DNA of 64,000 bases from Rhizobium phaseoli (GTDB lineage: Bacteria; Pseudomonadota; Alphaproteobacteria; Rhizobiales; Rhizobiaceae). Position 1 is the stretch's first letter; each line of letters starts with the position of its first letter. The notes under the pieces were generated by a model that was not told the DNA's origin, did no database searches, and saw only the letters and a list, made by a program, of their open reading frames with translations. The DNA lies in the NCBI RefSeq assembly GCF_003985125.1, contig NZ_ML133567.1, positions 124,001-188,000 of the forward strand. The letters run 5' to 3'. Both the position numbers and the translations under genes were made by a program. Below are positions 49,894-59,499 of the stretch, in pieces.

Positions 49894-51125
49894 TAAGCCG
49901 GCGCGTCGAGCGTATCGATCCTGCGCAATTTCGGGAAGCTCGAAGCCCAGATCGCGGCGACAATAAGGGTTCCGATGCCGCCGATGACGACCGCCGGCAC
50001 CGCGCCGAAGATCGAAGCCATCGTGCCGGCCCTGAATTCCCCGAGCTCGTTCGAAGCGCCGACGAAGACCATGTTGACCGCATTGACGCGGCCGCGCAGC
50101 TGATCCGGCGTCCACAGCGCGATCAGGCTTTCGCGCACATAGACCGACACCATGTCCGCCGCCCCCATCAGCGCCAGTGCTGCGATCGAGACTTCGGTGT
50201 TGGTCGACACCCCGAAGATGATGGTTCCCAGACCGAACAGGGCGACGCCGATGAACATGTAGATGCCGGCACGGTGCTTCAGCGGATAGGCGGCCAGAAA
50301 AATCGCCATGACGATGGCGCCGAGCCCCGGTGCCGCACGCAACAGTCCGAGGCCCCAGGGGCCAAGGGTCAGAATATCCCGGGCGAAGATCGGCATCAGC
50401 GCCGTGGCGCCGCCGAGCAGCACGGCAAAGAGATCGAGCGAAATCGCGCCGAGCACCACCTTTTCGGCGCGGATGAAGCTGAAGCCGCCGAGGATCATCG
50501 CCCAGCTCTTGGCCTCACCCACCGTCTTCTGCTCCGGCTTCGGGATCATGAAGAGAAGGCCCGCGCCGAGGATGGAAAAGATCACCGCCACCGTATAGGC
50601 GGTCGTCGCGCTGACACCATAAAGCAGGCCGCCGATCACCGGCCCGGTGATCGCCGCGAGCTGCCAGGACGATGAATTCCAGGCGATCGCATTCGAAAGC
50701 GCATGCTCGGGAACGAGATTGGGCGCGAGAGACTGTACCGCCGGCGACATGAAGGCGCGTTCGATACCGAAGATCAGAAGCACCGCAAACACTGGCCAGG
50801 GCGCGAAAGTATCCGTCGCCGTCATGATGAGCAGCGCCAGCGTGCAGAGCGCGCTCACCAGCGAGCACAGCGCTGCGATGACCCGGCGATTGTGCCGGTC
50901 GGCCACCGAGCCGGTGACGAGGATGAGCAGCAGCGACGGCAGGAACTGCACGAGGCCGATCAGGCCGAGATAGATCGCCCTGCCCGTCTGGTCGTACATC
51001 TGCCAACCGACGGCGACGCTGACGATCTGCTGCGAGAAGGAGAGCAGAAAGCGGGCAAAGAAGAAGCGGGTGTAAGACGAATGCCGGAACGCGGCAAAAC
51101 GGTCTCCGGTGGGCGAAAACGACAT
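49893..51125 (-). CDS. MFS transporter (EntS-like exporter type)
   Basis: A 410-residue major facilitator protein with 12 predicted membrane segments. The loop-2 motif is GSVADRHNRRVIAAL near residue 72, and the N-terminal SSYTRFFFARFLLSFSQQIVSVAVGWQMYDQTG fits the group of enterobactin-exporter-like (MFS_3) proteins. It probably exports a small molecule; no siderophore genes are near. ATG 51125. Divergent from yggT. Confidence 0.88.
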   Translation of the reverse strand: MSFSPTGDRFAAFRHSSYTRFFFARFLLSFSQQIVSVAVGWQMYDQTGRAIYLGLIGLVQFLPSLLLILVTGSVADRHNRRVIAALCSLVSALCTLALLIMTATDTFAPWPVFAVLLIFGIERAFMSPAVQSLAPNLVPEHALSNAIAWNSSSWQLAAITGPVIGGLLYGVSATTAYTVAVIFSILGAGLLFMIPKPEQKTVGEAKSWAMILGGFSFIRAEKVVLGAISLDLFAVLLGGATALMPIFARDILTLGPWGLGLLRAAPGLGAIVMAIFLAAYPLKHRAGIYMFIGVALFGLGTIIFGVSTNTEVSIAALALMGAADMVSVYVRESLIALWTPDQLRGRVNAVNMVFVGASNELGEFRAGTMASIFGAVPAVVIGGIGTLIVAAIWASSFPKLRRIDTLDAPA

Positions 51126-51264
51126 GAGCCTTGTCCGAGGAAGCGGGCGCCGGACTGGTTGCGAGGCCGCCCGTTAAACATGATTTGCCCTGCGTTCCCA
51201 CACGGCACTTGCTCGTTTAGTTGCCAATGTCTACATGTCTGTCAACAACCAATTGGAGACGACG

Positions 51265-51555
51265 ATGTTTGCCTTGTTTCAAACCATTGATTTGGTTTTG
51301 AATATTTATACGTGGATTCTGATTGCCAGTGCCGTTTTCTCCTGGCTCTATGCGTTCAACGTCATCAATTCCAGCAACCAGTTGGTCAATTCGGTCGGCA
51401 CGTTCCTCTATAATGTCACCGAGCCGGTGCTGAAGCCGATCCGTCGTCGGCTGCCGAACCTCGGCGGCATCGACATTTCGCCGATCATCCTGCTGGTGAT
51501 CATCTTCTTCCTGCGCACCTTCCTCTGGACCACCCTTTACCCGCTGGTCGCTTGA
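51265..51555 (+). CDS. YggT family membrane protein
   Basis: A 96-residue protein with two hydrophobic segments of the YggT repeat: [19 protein letters not shown] near the start and [22 protein letters not shown] at the end, and the intervening [20 protein letters not shown], the family signature. GGAG precedes ATG 51265. YggT proteins have been linked to osmotic tolerance and, in some bacteria, to cell division. The stop overlaps the yggU TTG start. Confidence 0.93.
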   Translation: MFALFQTIDLVLNIYTWILIASAVFSWLYAFNVINSSNQLVNSVGTFLYNVTEPVLKPIRRRLPNLGGIDISPIILLVIIFFLRTFLWTTLYPLVA

Positions 51556-51863
51556 GCCCTCCCTGGAAGCTCTTCGCTGATCATCTGCGCCTGACTGTTC
51601 GGCTGACGCCGAATGGCGGGCGAGACGCGTTCGACGGCATTGAGACGGACAGCGAAGGCGAGACCTATCTGAAGGCTCGCGTCACCGCCGTTCCGGAAAA
51701 GGGAAAGGCCAATAAGGCCCTGATCGCGCTCGTTTCCAAATCCGTCGGCGTTGCCAAATCCAGCATCACTCTCGTTTCCGGCGAAACCGCGCGCAAAAAA
51801 ATCCTCCGGATCGAGGGCGACCCGGAGGATTTGGCAAAAAAGCTCGAAACGCTTTCAGGCTGA
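51552..51863 (+). CDS. DUF167/YggU family protein
   Basis: A 103-residue YggU-type protein: [67 protein letters not shown]. The basic K-G-K-A-N-x-A-L block and the S-G-x-x-x-R-x-K motif are family features. The start appears to be TTG 51552, overlapping the yggT stop as TTGA. yggT and yggU are neighbours in many proteobacteria. Function unknown. Confidence 0.92.
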   Translation: MSPPWKLFADHLRLTVRLTPNGGRDAFDGIETDSEGETYLKARVTAVPEKGKANKALIALVSKSVGVAKSSITLVSGETARKKILRIEGDPEDLAKKLETLSG

Positions 51864-51867
51864 ACGA

Positions 51868-52404
51868 TCAGCCTTTCGCCTTCTTGGCACGCTCGATGGC
51901 CTCGAGGATAAGCGCGCCGGCTTCGCCGGAATCGCCCCAGCCGAAGATCTTCACCCACTTGCCGGGCTCCAGATCCTTGTAGTGCTCGAAGAAGTGCTCG
52001 ATCTGCTTCAGCGTGATCTCCGGAAGGTCCGTATAGTCCTTCACCTTCTCATAGCGCAGCGTCAGCTTCGGCGACGGCACGGCGATGATCTTCTCGTCCT
52101 TGCCCGAATTGTCTTCCATCTTCAGGACGCCGATCGGGCGCACGTTGATGACGCAGCCCGGAACCAGCGGGCGGGTGCTGGCGATCAGGACGTCGATCGG
52201 GTCGCCGTCTTCGGACAGCGTGTGCGGCACGAAGCCGTAATTGCCCGGATAGGTCATCGGCGTATAGAGGAAACGATCGACGACCAGGGTGCCGGCGTCC
52301 TTGTCCATTTCATACTTGATGGGATGACCGCCGACCGGAACCTCGACAATAACGTTGACGTCTTCAGGGGGATTCTTACCGATTGAAACGGCGTCGATGC
52401 GCAT
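51868..52404 (-). CDS. ppa: Inorganic pyrophosphatase
   Basis: A 178-residue soluble family I pyrophosphatase that hydrolyses PPi made in biosynthesis. The metal-site aspartates are in [13 protein letters not shown], with [27 protein letters not shown] and [10 protein letters not shown] as other conserved blocks. AGGAG lies before ATG 52404. It converges on yggU with a four-base gap. Confidence 0.97.
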   Translation of the reverse strand: MRIDAVSIGKNPPEDVNVIVEVPVGGHPIKYEMDKDAGTLVVDRFLYTPMTYPGNYGFVPHTLSEDGDPIDVLIASTRPLVPGCVINVRPIGVLKMEDNSGKDEKIIAVPSPKLTLRYEKVKDYTDLPEITLKQIEHFFEHYKDLEPGKWVKIFGWGDSGEAGALILEAIERAKKAKG

Positions 52405-52552
52405 ACGAAACTCCTGCGAGGTTGAATTGCTCGCAGCCAGATAATCAGTTTCATGCGGCAACGCAACATTTGACATCACCAATGCGTGATGGCGACAGCA
52501 AGCGACCACATCAAAATTCTAGCAGGAGATGAGCACACGGCGGCCGGATCGC

Positions 52553-53059
52553 TCAGTTCCAGATGAAACCGATTTTCTTCAACTGCTTGTGGTCGAAATT
52601 TTCCATGCCTTCGCAGAAATCGATCCCGCCGTGATGGCGGTAGAAGCGGCTGGCGGTCTCGTTTTCCTCGAGGCACCAGACGACCAGCCCGTTGCAGCCG
52701 AGCGACTTCAACAGCCGGCGCGCCTCACCGAACAGCATCCTGCCGAGACCGATGCCCTGATATTCGGGACGAAGATAGAGCTCGTAGATTTCGCCTTCCT
52801 GCGGCAGGGCGCGGGCGCGATTGAGGCCGAGCGTCGCATAGCCGGCGACCGTGCCAGCCACGTCGAGGACCAGCAATGTCGCAGGTCCGCGCGTTGCCTT
52901 GCGCCACCAGTTTTCACCGCGCCGCTCGATCATCTGCGTCAGGGCGCGATGCGGAATAATCCCCGCATAGGTGTGCTGCCAGGCGAGCCTGTGCGTTTCC
53001 GAAATGGCTCGGGCATCGTGCGGTTCGGCCCGCCGGACATCGATCGACAACGTCTTCAT
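52553..53059 (-). CDS. GNAT family N-acetyltransferase
   Basis: A 168-residue acetyltransferase: YELYLRPEYQGIGLGRMLFGEARRLL is the acetyl-CoA site (Q-G-I-G-L-G), and NETASRFYRHHGG closes the fold. The N-terminal RRAEPHDARAISETHRLAWQHTYAGIIP is typical of GNAT proteins of the RimI-like broad group. Start at ATG 53059 (MKTLSID). Substrate unknown. Confidence 0.85.
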   Translation of the reverse strand: MKTLSIDVRRAEPHDARAISETHRLAWQHTYAGIIPHRALTQMIERRGENWWRKATRGPATLLVLDVAGTVAGYATLGLNRARALPQEGEIYELYLRPEYQGIGLGRMLFGEARRLLKSLGCNGLVVWCLEENETASRFYRHHGGIDFCEGMENFDHKQLKKIGFIWN

Positions 53060-53204
53060 AACGTTTACTCTGGTCCTGCCGGGGGCAATTAACCATACGC
53101 GATGACGCATTCGGCTCGATTGCCCACAGACTTAACATGTGGACGACAGTCAAAATTTAACGCTTTTTTAACGATTGTCACAAGTCGGAATCGGCGCAGC
53201 GCAC

Positions 53205-53238
53205 AATAAAAAACCCCGGCGCGAAGGCCGGGGTTTTG
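53205..53238 (-). terminator. Terminator after typA
   Basis: AAAACCCCGGCC pairs with the GGCCGGGG-type arm around CTTCGCG on the minus strand and is followed by a T-run (TTTTTTA). It lies about 19 bases after the typA stop. A weaker A/T pattern on the other side means it could also act on the opposite strand. Confidence 0.85.
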
Positions 53239-53256
53239 AGGAGTAACGCCAGACGC

Positions 53257-55077
53257 TCAGAGAGCCGCCTTGGTCTTTTCGAACCGCTTGCGGTCGTTGG
53301 CGTCGAGGTACATCTTGCGCAGGCGAATGGACTTCGGCGTCACCTCGACCAGTTCGTCTTCCTGGATCCAGGAGAGCGCGCGCTCGAGCGTCATGCGGAT
53401 CGGCGGGGTGAGCTTGACAGCTTCGTCCTTGCCGGCGGCACGGATGTTGGTCAGCTTCTTGCCCTTCAGCACATTGACCTCAAGGTCGTTGTCGCGCGTA
53501 TGGATGCCGATGATCATGCCCATATAGACCTTTTCGCCGGCGTCGATGATCATCGGGCCGCGGTCTTCCAGGTTGAACAGAGCGTAGGCCACGGCTTCAC
53601 CGGGTTCGTTGGCGAGCAGCACGCCGTTGACGCGGCCGCCGATCTCACCCTTGTAGGGCTGGTAGCTGTGGAACAGGCGGTTCATGATCGCCGTGCCGCG
53701 CGTATCCGTCAGCAGTTCCGACTGGTAGCCGATCAGGCCGCGGGTCGGCGCGTAGAACACCAGACGGACGCGATTGCCTCCCGACGGACGAAGCTCGACC
53801 ATTTCGGCCTTGCGCTCCGACATCTTCTGCACGACGACGCCGGAATGCTCTTCGTCGACGTCGATGAGGACTTCTTCGATCGGCTCCAGGAGCTGGCCGC
53901 TCTCATCCTTGTGCATGACCACGCGGGGACGCGATACGGCAAGCTCGAAGCCTTCGCGGCGCATGTTTTCGATCAGAACGGCAAGCTGAAGTTCGCCGCG
54001 GCCGGAGACGAAGAAACTATCCTTGTCGGCGCTTTCTTCAATCTTCAGCGCAACGTTCCCTTCAGCCTCCTTGAACAGACGGTCGCGGATGACGCGGCTG
54101 GTGACCTTGTCGCCTTCGGTGCCCGCCAGCGGCGAGTCGTTGACGATGAAGGACATGGTGACGGTCGGCGGGTCGATCGGCTGCGCCTTCAGCGCTTCCG
54201 TCACCGCCGGATCACAGAAGGTATCGGCGACGGTGCCCTTGGAGAGGCCGGCGATCGCGACGATGTCGCCCGCATGCGCCTCTTCGATCGGCTGGCGCTC
54301 GATGCCGCGGAAGGCGAGGATCTTGGAAATGCGGCCCTGTTCGATCAGCTTGCCGTCCTGGCCGAGAACCTTGACGGCCTGGTTCGGCTTGATCGAACCG
54401 GAAGCGATACGGCCGGTGATGATGCGGCCGAGGAAATTGTTGGCCTCGAGGATCGTGCCGATCATGCGGAACGGACCTTCCTCGACCTTCGGCTCGGGCA
54501 CGTGCTTGACGACGAGGTCGAGCAGCGGCGCCAGGCCTTCGTCGGTCGGGCCTGCCGGATCGTAGTTCATCCAGCCGGCGCGGCCGGAACCGTAGAGGAT
54601 GGGGAAGTCGAGCTGCTCGTCGGTCGCATCGAGCGCGGCGAAAAGGTCGAACACTTCGTTGACCACTTCGTCGGCGCGGGCGTCGGGACGGTCGATCTTG
54701 TTGATGGCGACGATCGGGCGCAGGCCGACCTTGAGGGCCTTGCCGACGACGAACTTGGTCTGCGGCATCGGGCCTTCGGCGGCGTCCACGAGAACGATCG
54801 CGCCGTCCACCATCGACAGGATACGCTCGACTTCACCGCCGAAGTCGGCGTGGCCGGGCGTGTCGACGATGTTGATGCGGGTATCCTTCCACTCGATCGA
54901 GGTCGCCTTGGCGAGAATGGTGATGCCGCGCTCTTTTTCGATGTCGTTTGAGTCCATCACGCGTTCCATGACGCGCTGGTTCTCGCGGAACGAGCCGGAC
55001 TGTTTCAGAAGCTCGTCAACGAGAGTGGTCTTGCCATGGTCAACGTGCGCGATGATCGCGATGTTGCGAAGTGCCAT
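53257..55077 (-). CDS. typA: Translational GTPase TypA/BipA
   Basis: A 606-residue ribosome-binding GTPase. G1 is AHVDHGKTTLVDEL, the switch region has ERGITILAK, G3 is DTPGHADFGGEV, G4 is NKIDRPDA. Domain II and the EF-G-like domains follow, with GRGELQLAVLIENMRREGFEL and the BipA-specific C-terminus. It is needed for growth in cold or other stress in many bacteria by aiding 50S assembly. Complete. Confidence 0.97.
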   Translation of the reverse strand: MALRNIAIIAHVDHGKTTLVDELLKQSGSFRENQRVMERVMDSNDIEKERGITILAKATSIEWKDTRINIVDTPGHADFGGEVERILSMVDGAIVLVDAAEGPMPQTKFVVGKALKVGLRPIVAINKIDRPDARADEVVNEVFDLFAALDATDEQLDFPILYGSGRAGWMNYDPAGPTDEGLAPLLDLVVKHVPEPKVEEGPFRMIGTILEANNFLGRIITGRIASGSIKPNQAVKVLGQDGKLIEQGRISKILAFRGIERQPIEEAHAGDIVAIAGLSKGTVADTFCDPAVTEALKAQPIDPPTVTMSFIVNDSPLAGTEGDKVTSRVIRDRLFKEAEGNVALKIEESADKDSFFVSGRGELQLAVLIENMRREGFELAVSRPRVVMHKDESGQLLEPIEEVLIDVDEEHSGVVVQKMSERKAEMVELRPSGGNRVRLVFYAPTRGLIGYQSELLTDTRGTAIMNRLFHSYQPYKGEIGGRVNGVLLANEPGEAVAYALFNLEDRGPMIIDAGEKVYMGMIIGIHTRDNDLEVNVLKGKKLTNIRAAGKDEAVKLTPPIRMTLERALSWIQEDELVEVTPKSIRLRKMYLDANDRKRFEKTKAAL

Positions 55078-55236
55078 ATGTCATAATCTCTGAGGCTAGG
55101 GCGCTACGCCAAGTGGACGCGCCATTTACGTTTGGCGCGCTCTTACCGTTTTTTTCGCGATTGCGAAAGGGGGTCGCGCGCGAAAGCTGCGGCATGGCTT
55201 TCACCATGCCGCTTTGCTTGATGTCATCAAACTGTC

Positions 55237-57324
55237 TTAAGCGTCGCTGCCTGTCAATTCCTCGAAGGTCGCAAGTCCCTTCTTGACGAGCATCGCATCC
55301 GGCCTCGGCAGCTTGCCGCGGAAGCCCTTATAAGCATCCTCCGGATCGACCGAGCCGCCGGTGGAATAGATATTTTCCTTGAGCTTTTTCGCCATCTCGG
55401 CATTGAAGGCGTCGCCCGTCTCCTCGAAGGCGGCAAAGGCGTCGGCGTCAAGCACCTCGGACCACATGTAGGAATAATAGCCGGCCGAATAGCCGCCGGA
55501 GAAGACGTGCTGGAAGTGCGGCGTGGCGTGGCGCATGACGATCGATTTCGGCATGCCGATCTCGGCCAGCACCTCGGCCTGCACCGCCATCGGGTCCTCG
55601 ACGGCCTCCCGCGTATGGAACGCCATGTCGACCAGCGCCGACGAGGTGAATTCGACGGTGTTGAAGCCGGCGTTGAAGGTGCGGGCGGCGAGCACCTTGT
55701 CGAGCAGCGCCTGCGGCATCGGCTCACCCGTTTCGAAATGCACGGCATAGTGCTTCAGGATGGCGGGTACCGTCAGCCAGTGCTCGTAGAGCTGCGACGG
55801 CAATTCGACGAAATCGCGCGAGACGCCGGTGCCGGAAACAGAGGGATAGGTGACGTTCGAAAGCATGCCGTGCAGCGCGTGGCCGAACTCGTGGAACAGC
55901 GTGCGCGCATCGTCGAGCGACAGCAGCGCCGGCTTGCCCTCGGCCGGTTTGGCGAAGTTGCAGACGTTGTAGATGATCGGCAATTCGCCGTGACGGCCGT
56001 TCTTCAGTTTGAGCTTATGCTGCGACTGCAGCGAGCTCATCCAGGCGCCGGATCGTTTCGAACCGCGGGCGAAATAATCGCCGAGGAAAAGGGCGACCAG
56101 CCTGTTGTCGCGGTCCCTGATTTCGAAAACCCTGACATCGGGGTGATAGGCCGGCACGCCTTTCTTTTCGACCGCGCGGATGCCGAACAGCCTTTCCGCC
56201 ACGTCGAAGCAGGCGTCGATGATCTTCTCCAGCTGCAGATAGGGCTTCAGTTCAGCCTCGGAGAAATCGAACTTCCGCGCCCGAATCTTTTCGGCGTAAT
56301 GGCGCCAGTCCCAGGGCATGACCTCGTGGTTCCGACCCTCCTCGGCGATCAGCGCCGCGATGTCGATCTCCTCCTCGCCGGCACGCTTCACCGCCCGCGC
56401 CCAGACCGCTTTCAGCAGGCCGTTCACCGCTTCCGCCGTCTTCGCCATGGTGTTGTCGAGCTTCAGCTCGGCAAAATTGCCGTAGCCCAGCAAGCTCGCC
56501 ACCTGATGGCGCAGCGCCAGCGTTTCCCGGATGACGGCGCGATTGTCCGTCTCTCCGCCGTTTTCGCCGCGCGCCACCCACGCCTTGAAGGCCTGCTCGC
56601 GCAAATCCCGGCGCTCTGAGAAGGTGAGGAACGGCTCGATGATCGAACGTGACAGCGTCACCGCAAATTTGCCCTCCTCGCCACGCTCGCGTGCTGCCGC
56701 AGCCATTGCGTCGCGCAGGAATTCCGGCAACCCATCGAGCTCGGATCCCTCGGAAAGCACCAAGGCCCAGGCCTTTTCATCGGCGAGCACGTTCTGGCCG
56801 AATTGCGTCCCGAGGCCGGCAAGCCTTTCATTGATTTCGGCGAGCTTCTCCTGCTCGGCCTTGTCAAGCTTGGCGCCCGATTTGACGAAGCCCTTCCAAT
56901 GGCGTTCCAGCACCCGCGTCTGTTCCAGCGTCAGACCAAGGCTCTCGCGCTTCTCCCAGAGCGTGTCGATGCGGGCAAAAAGCGCGGCATTCATGCCGAT
57001 CTTCGAATAGTGGCGCGACATCTTCGGTGAGATCTCCCGCTCCAGCAGCTGGATCACGTCATTGGTATGCGCACCCGCCTTGTTCCAGAACAGCGCCGAA
57101 ACGCGCGACAGCGCATCGCCGGCGATCTCCAGCGCCGTGACGGTATTGTCGAAGGTCGGCGCATCGCTGTTTCCGGCAATCTCGTCGATCTCCTGTTCAT
57201 GCGCGGCCAGCGCCGCCTCGAAGGCGGCAGCAAAATCGCCGTCATCGATGGCGTCGAAACGCGGCAGGCCGTGGGGGCCGTCCCAGTTGGTGAGCGCCGG
57301 ATTGAAATCATGGGGAGAAGGCAT
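55237..57324 (-). CDS. M3 family oligopeptidase
   Basis: A 695-residue zinc metallopeptidase of family M3 (oligopeptidase A or dipeptidyl carboxypeptidase type). The zinc site is TLFHEFGHALHGML near residue 465, with the third ligand downstream. The N-terminal FNPALTNWDGPHGLPRFDAI is of the OpdA/Dcp kind. It is a cytoplasmic enzyme that degrades short peptides. ATG 57324 (MPSPHDF) is preferred because AAGGA is eight bases before it; an in-frame ATG at 57345 lacks a site. Confidence 0.93.
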   Translation of the reverse strand: MPSPHDFNPALTNWDGPHGLPRFDAIDDGDFAAAFEAALAAHEQEIDEIAGNSDAPTFDNTVTALEIAGDALSRVSALFWNKAGAHTNDVIQLLEREISPKMSRHYSKIGMNAALFARIDTLWEKRESLGLTLEQTRVLERHWKGFVKSGAKLDKAEQEKLAEINERLAGLGTQFGQNVLADEKAWALVLSEGSELDGLPEFLRDAMAAAARERGEEGKFAVTLSRSIIEPFLTFSERRDLREQAFKAWVARGENGGETDNRAVIRETLALRHQVASLLGYGNFAELKLDNTMAKTAEAVNGLLKAVWARAVKRAGEEEIDIAALIAEEGRNHEVMPWDWRHYAEKIRARKFDFSEAELKPYLQLEKIIDACFDVAERLFGIRAVEKKGVPAYHPDVRVFEIRDRDNRLVALFLGDYFARGSKRSGAWMSSLQSQHKLKLKNGRHGELPIIYNVCNFAKPAEGKPALLSLDDARTLFHEFGHALHGMLSNVTYPSVSGTGVSRDFVELPSQLYEHWLTVPAILKHYAVHFETGEPMPQALLDKVLAARTFNAGFNTVEFTSSALVDMAFHTREAVEDPMAVQAEVLAEIGMPKSIVMRHATPHFQHVFSGGYSAGYYSYMWSEVLDADAFAAFEETGDAFNAEMAKKLKENIYSTGGSVDPEDAYKGFRGKLPRPDAMLVKKGLATFEELTGSDA

Positions 57325-57420
57325 CGGAGAATTCCTTTTTGGCATGCGAATGGATCGTCAATATAGGAGAGCGGCCGGAGAATTGGTATGTCGCAGGCGG
57401 GGCCTTTTGCCTCGCCCGCC

Positions 57421-57454
57421 AAATCCGGTGGACATCCGTAAAATCTGGTGGACA
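57421..57454. repeat. Direct repeat of AAATCYGGTGGACA, 20-base period
   Basis: AAATCCGGTGGACA at 57421-57434 recurs as AAATCTGGTGGACA at 57441-57454, one mismatch in 14, exactly 20 bases apart (two helical turns). It lies about 37 bases before a promoter-like sequence. The spacing suits two copies of a regulator on one face of the DNA. Confidence 0.5.
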
Positions 57455-57490
57455 AAATCTGACGCGTGAAAATTAACCATTTGTTAACGG

Positions 57491-57519
57491 TTGACGCGAA
57501 TCAGGCACGAGCGCTAGCT
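57491..57519 (+). promoter_or_regulatory. Candidate promoter of the 57553 gene
   Basis: TTGACG (57491-57496), a 17-base spacer and CTAGCT (57514-57519) fit the alphaproteobacterial housekeeping promoter pattern. The predicted start is about 25 bases before the ATG at 57553. Confidence 0.5.
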
Positions 57520-57552
57520 TCCAGGTGATCTTCCTGCCAGGGGACATGCGCC

Positions 57553-57984
57553 ATGGAAATTTTTTCCCTGCGGTCTTCTCAGAGTTTGCTATTTAAAAAC
57601 AATCCTAATAACGCAAAAAATTCGAAGACTGCCGATATTCACATCGAGACCAAAGCTCCGGCCCCCGTCTCGTTCCAGATCGAAGACAGCCTCGATGAGG
57701 GGCCTGATTTTACCGCGGTCAGCCCCGGAGAGTTGCGCTCTTATGCGCGCCAAAGCTTTGACAGCGGCGTGATCGATCAGAACACCTACGCCGCGATCTC
57801 CGAGCCGTTGCCGATGCATGCAATCGATCCGCTCGGCAACGTTATCGACCTCTCCAACGTGACCGACGGCACGAGCTTCAATTTCCTCGATTATTACAAG
57901 AACCAGCTGCAGGTCGCCATGTCGATCGGCAATCCTAGTGACGTTCAGACGCTGAAATCGGTGGTCAACTTCCTGGACGGCTGA
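57553..57984 (+). CDS. Protein of unknown function
   Basis: A 143-residue soluble protein with no signal or membrane segment. The first ~45 residues are rich in Asn, Ser and Lys (SLLFKNNPNNAKNSKTADIH) and lower in GC than neighbouring genes. The rest has two helical parts: DFTAVSPGELRSYARQSFDSGVIDQNTYAAISEPLP and FNFLDYYKNQLQVAMSIGNPSDVQTLKSVVNFLDG. I do not recognise it. It has its own promoter and AGGGGA ribosome site and converges on the LysE-type gene with a one-base gap. The AT-rich start may mean recent acquisition. Confidence 0.75.
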   Translation: MEIFSLRSSQSLLFKNNPNNAKNSKTADIHIETKAPAPVSFQIEDSLDEGPDFTAVSPGELRSYARQSFDSGVIDQNTYAAISEPLPMHAIDPLGNVIDLSNVTDGTSFNFLDYYKNQLQVAMSIGNPSDVQTLKSVVNFLDG

Positions 57985-57985
57985 A

Positions 57986-58627
57986 TCACGCCTTGCGCCA
58001 GCCGATGAGGCCGGGGGTTGCGTGCCACAGCGCCTCGGCGGCAAACCCCATGAACAGAACGCCGGAGCAGCGCACGATCAGCCGTTCATGGGCGCGATAG
58101 AAGCGCCGCACCGCGCCGGCGCCGATAATGCCGATCAGGATGATGTCGGCAGTCACGAAACCGACGAAGGACACGCCGAGAAGCACCGGCAGCGCCTCGA
58201 AATCGAGCGCGCCGGCGGAGCCCGCAACCAGGGCGGTGAAGGTGGCGAGCGCCACCGGATAACCCTTCGGATTGGTGACGCCGAAGATCAGGCCGCGCCG
58301 AAACGGCCGCTCGACCATGACAAGCGCCTGCCCATCCGCTTTCGGCTTGGCATTGACGGCGCCCCAGCCGATCCAGGCAAGATAGAAACCGCAGGCGAGG
58401 CCGAGCAGGTCGAAGACGAAAGTCCCGATCGTCTTCGCGCCGACGATCGCGATCAGCGCCAGCGACGACCAGATCAGATCCCCGACCAGATGCCCCATCA
58501 TGAAGAAGGCCCCGGCCTTGCGCCCCTGCCCCGCGCCGATACCGAGCAGCTGCAGGAAAGCGGGTCCGGGGATGAGCACGTAGAAAAGCGCCGCCAGGAA
58601 GGCGCCGAACAGCAGAGACTGCGTCAT
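57986..58627 (-). CDS. LysE/RhtB family amino-acid exporter
   Basis: A 213-residue membrane protein of the LysE family with about six hydrophobic segments. LFGAFLAALFYVLIPGPAFLQLLGIGAGQGRKAG is the conserved start (PGP followed by G-x-x-x-G), and FGVTNPKGYPVALATFTALV contains the second family motif N-P-K. It exports amino acids or related compounds. GGAG lies six bases before ATG 58627. The substrate is unknown. Confidence 0.9.
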   Translation of the reverse strand: MTQSLLFGAFLAALFYVLIPGPAFLQLLGIGAGQGRKAGAFFMMGHLVGDLIWSSLALIAIVGAKTIGTFVFDLLGLACGFYLAWIGWGAVNAKPKADGQALVMVERPFRRGLIFGVTNPKGYPVALATFTALVAGSAGALDFEALPVLLGVSFVGFVTADIILIGIIGAGAVRRFYRAHERLIVRCSGVLFMGFAAEALWHATPGLIGWRKA

Positions 58628-58762
58628 AGGAATGCTCCGGAGGATATTGATCGCAGAGTAAGCCATCCGCGACGCCGGTCAAGGGACTGCAGCGTCCCCG
58701 CCAGGAGCCGATATTTTTCACCATTATCGTTCCCACGATCCAATGGGTGGCGGCCGATCCGT

Positions 58763-59431
58763 TCAAATTCTTCGGTCGAATACGGCAATCGGCGTTTTCA
58801 GCCGGTAGAGCGTCGTTGGCCGCCGGGCCCGCTCGGTCTGTCGCTTTTCGCCCTCGACCACTTCGAGCAGATCCAGATCGTTGATCTTGCGGCGAAAGGC
58901 ACTTGGGTCCAGCCGTTCGCCCATCACCGTTTCATAAACCGCCTGCAGTTCTGACATCGTAAAGACGGCAGGAAGCAGCCTCGCCGGAATGGTCGAATAG
59001 GCGCCTTTGCCGCGCAGCCGCTCCAATGCGGCGTCCACAATTTCATTGTGGTCGAAGGGCAACTTACCGGCGGCCTCGACTGGCCGCAGCTCCAGCAGAC
59101 TGGCGCTGCCTTCTAAAGCGCCCCGCGGGACCAGCGCAAAATAGGCGATCGATACCGACCAATCGCGAGGATCTCGTCGCGCCGACGCGAAGGTTCGGAG
59201 CTGCTCGAAGAATATGCCCTCGAGCCCCGCCTTGGAACGAAGGATGCGCCGGGCCGCCGCCTCGGCGTCTGGATCCTCGTCCCTGTGCACATAGCCGCCG
59301 ATCAACGCCGGAACGCCGGCAAACGGCTCGGCAGGACGCTGAAGCAACGCCACGCATAGCTTTCCTTCGTGCAGGGTCAACAAGACGATGTCGACCGTCA
59401 CGATCGGTCGTGCGAATTCAGCCTCTGCCAT
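58763..59431 (-). CDS. NrtR-like regulator (degenerate Nudix plus winged helix)
   Basis: A 222-residue protein. The N-terminal part is a Nudix fold (VTVDIVLLTLHEGKLCVALLQRPAEPFAGVPALIGGYVHRDED), but in place of R-E-x2-E-E-x-G in the Nudix box it has RRILRSKAGLE, so hydrolysis is unlikely. The C-terminal ~80 residues (KGAYSTIPARLLPAVFTMSELQAVYETVMGERLDPSAFRRKI) form a winged helix-turn-helix. That architecture is NrtR, which senses ADP-ribose or a related nucleotide and represses NAD-related genes. It is divergent from the vWA/PurA-like pair, with an inverted repeat between. ATG 59431 is chosen; upstream codons in frame are not fold-like. Confidence 0.85.
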   Translation of the reverse strand: MAEAEFARPIVTVDIVLLTLHEGKLCVALLQRPAEPFAGVPALIGGYVHRDEDPDAEAAARRILRSKAGLEGIFFEQLRTFASARRDPRDWSVSIAYFALVPRGALEGSASLLELRPVEAAGKLPFDHNEIVDAALERLRGKGAYSTIPARLLPAVFTMSELQAVYETVMGERLDPSAFRRKINDLDLLEVVEGEKRQTERARRPTTLYRLKTPIAVFDRRI

Positions 59432-59499
59432 GACAATCCCTGCCGTCCTTTCAGCCCTCATAGCCGCCAACCGAAAAAAAGACAATTCGCAATTAGCAA

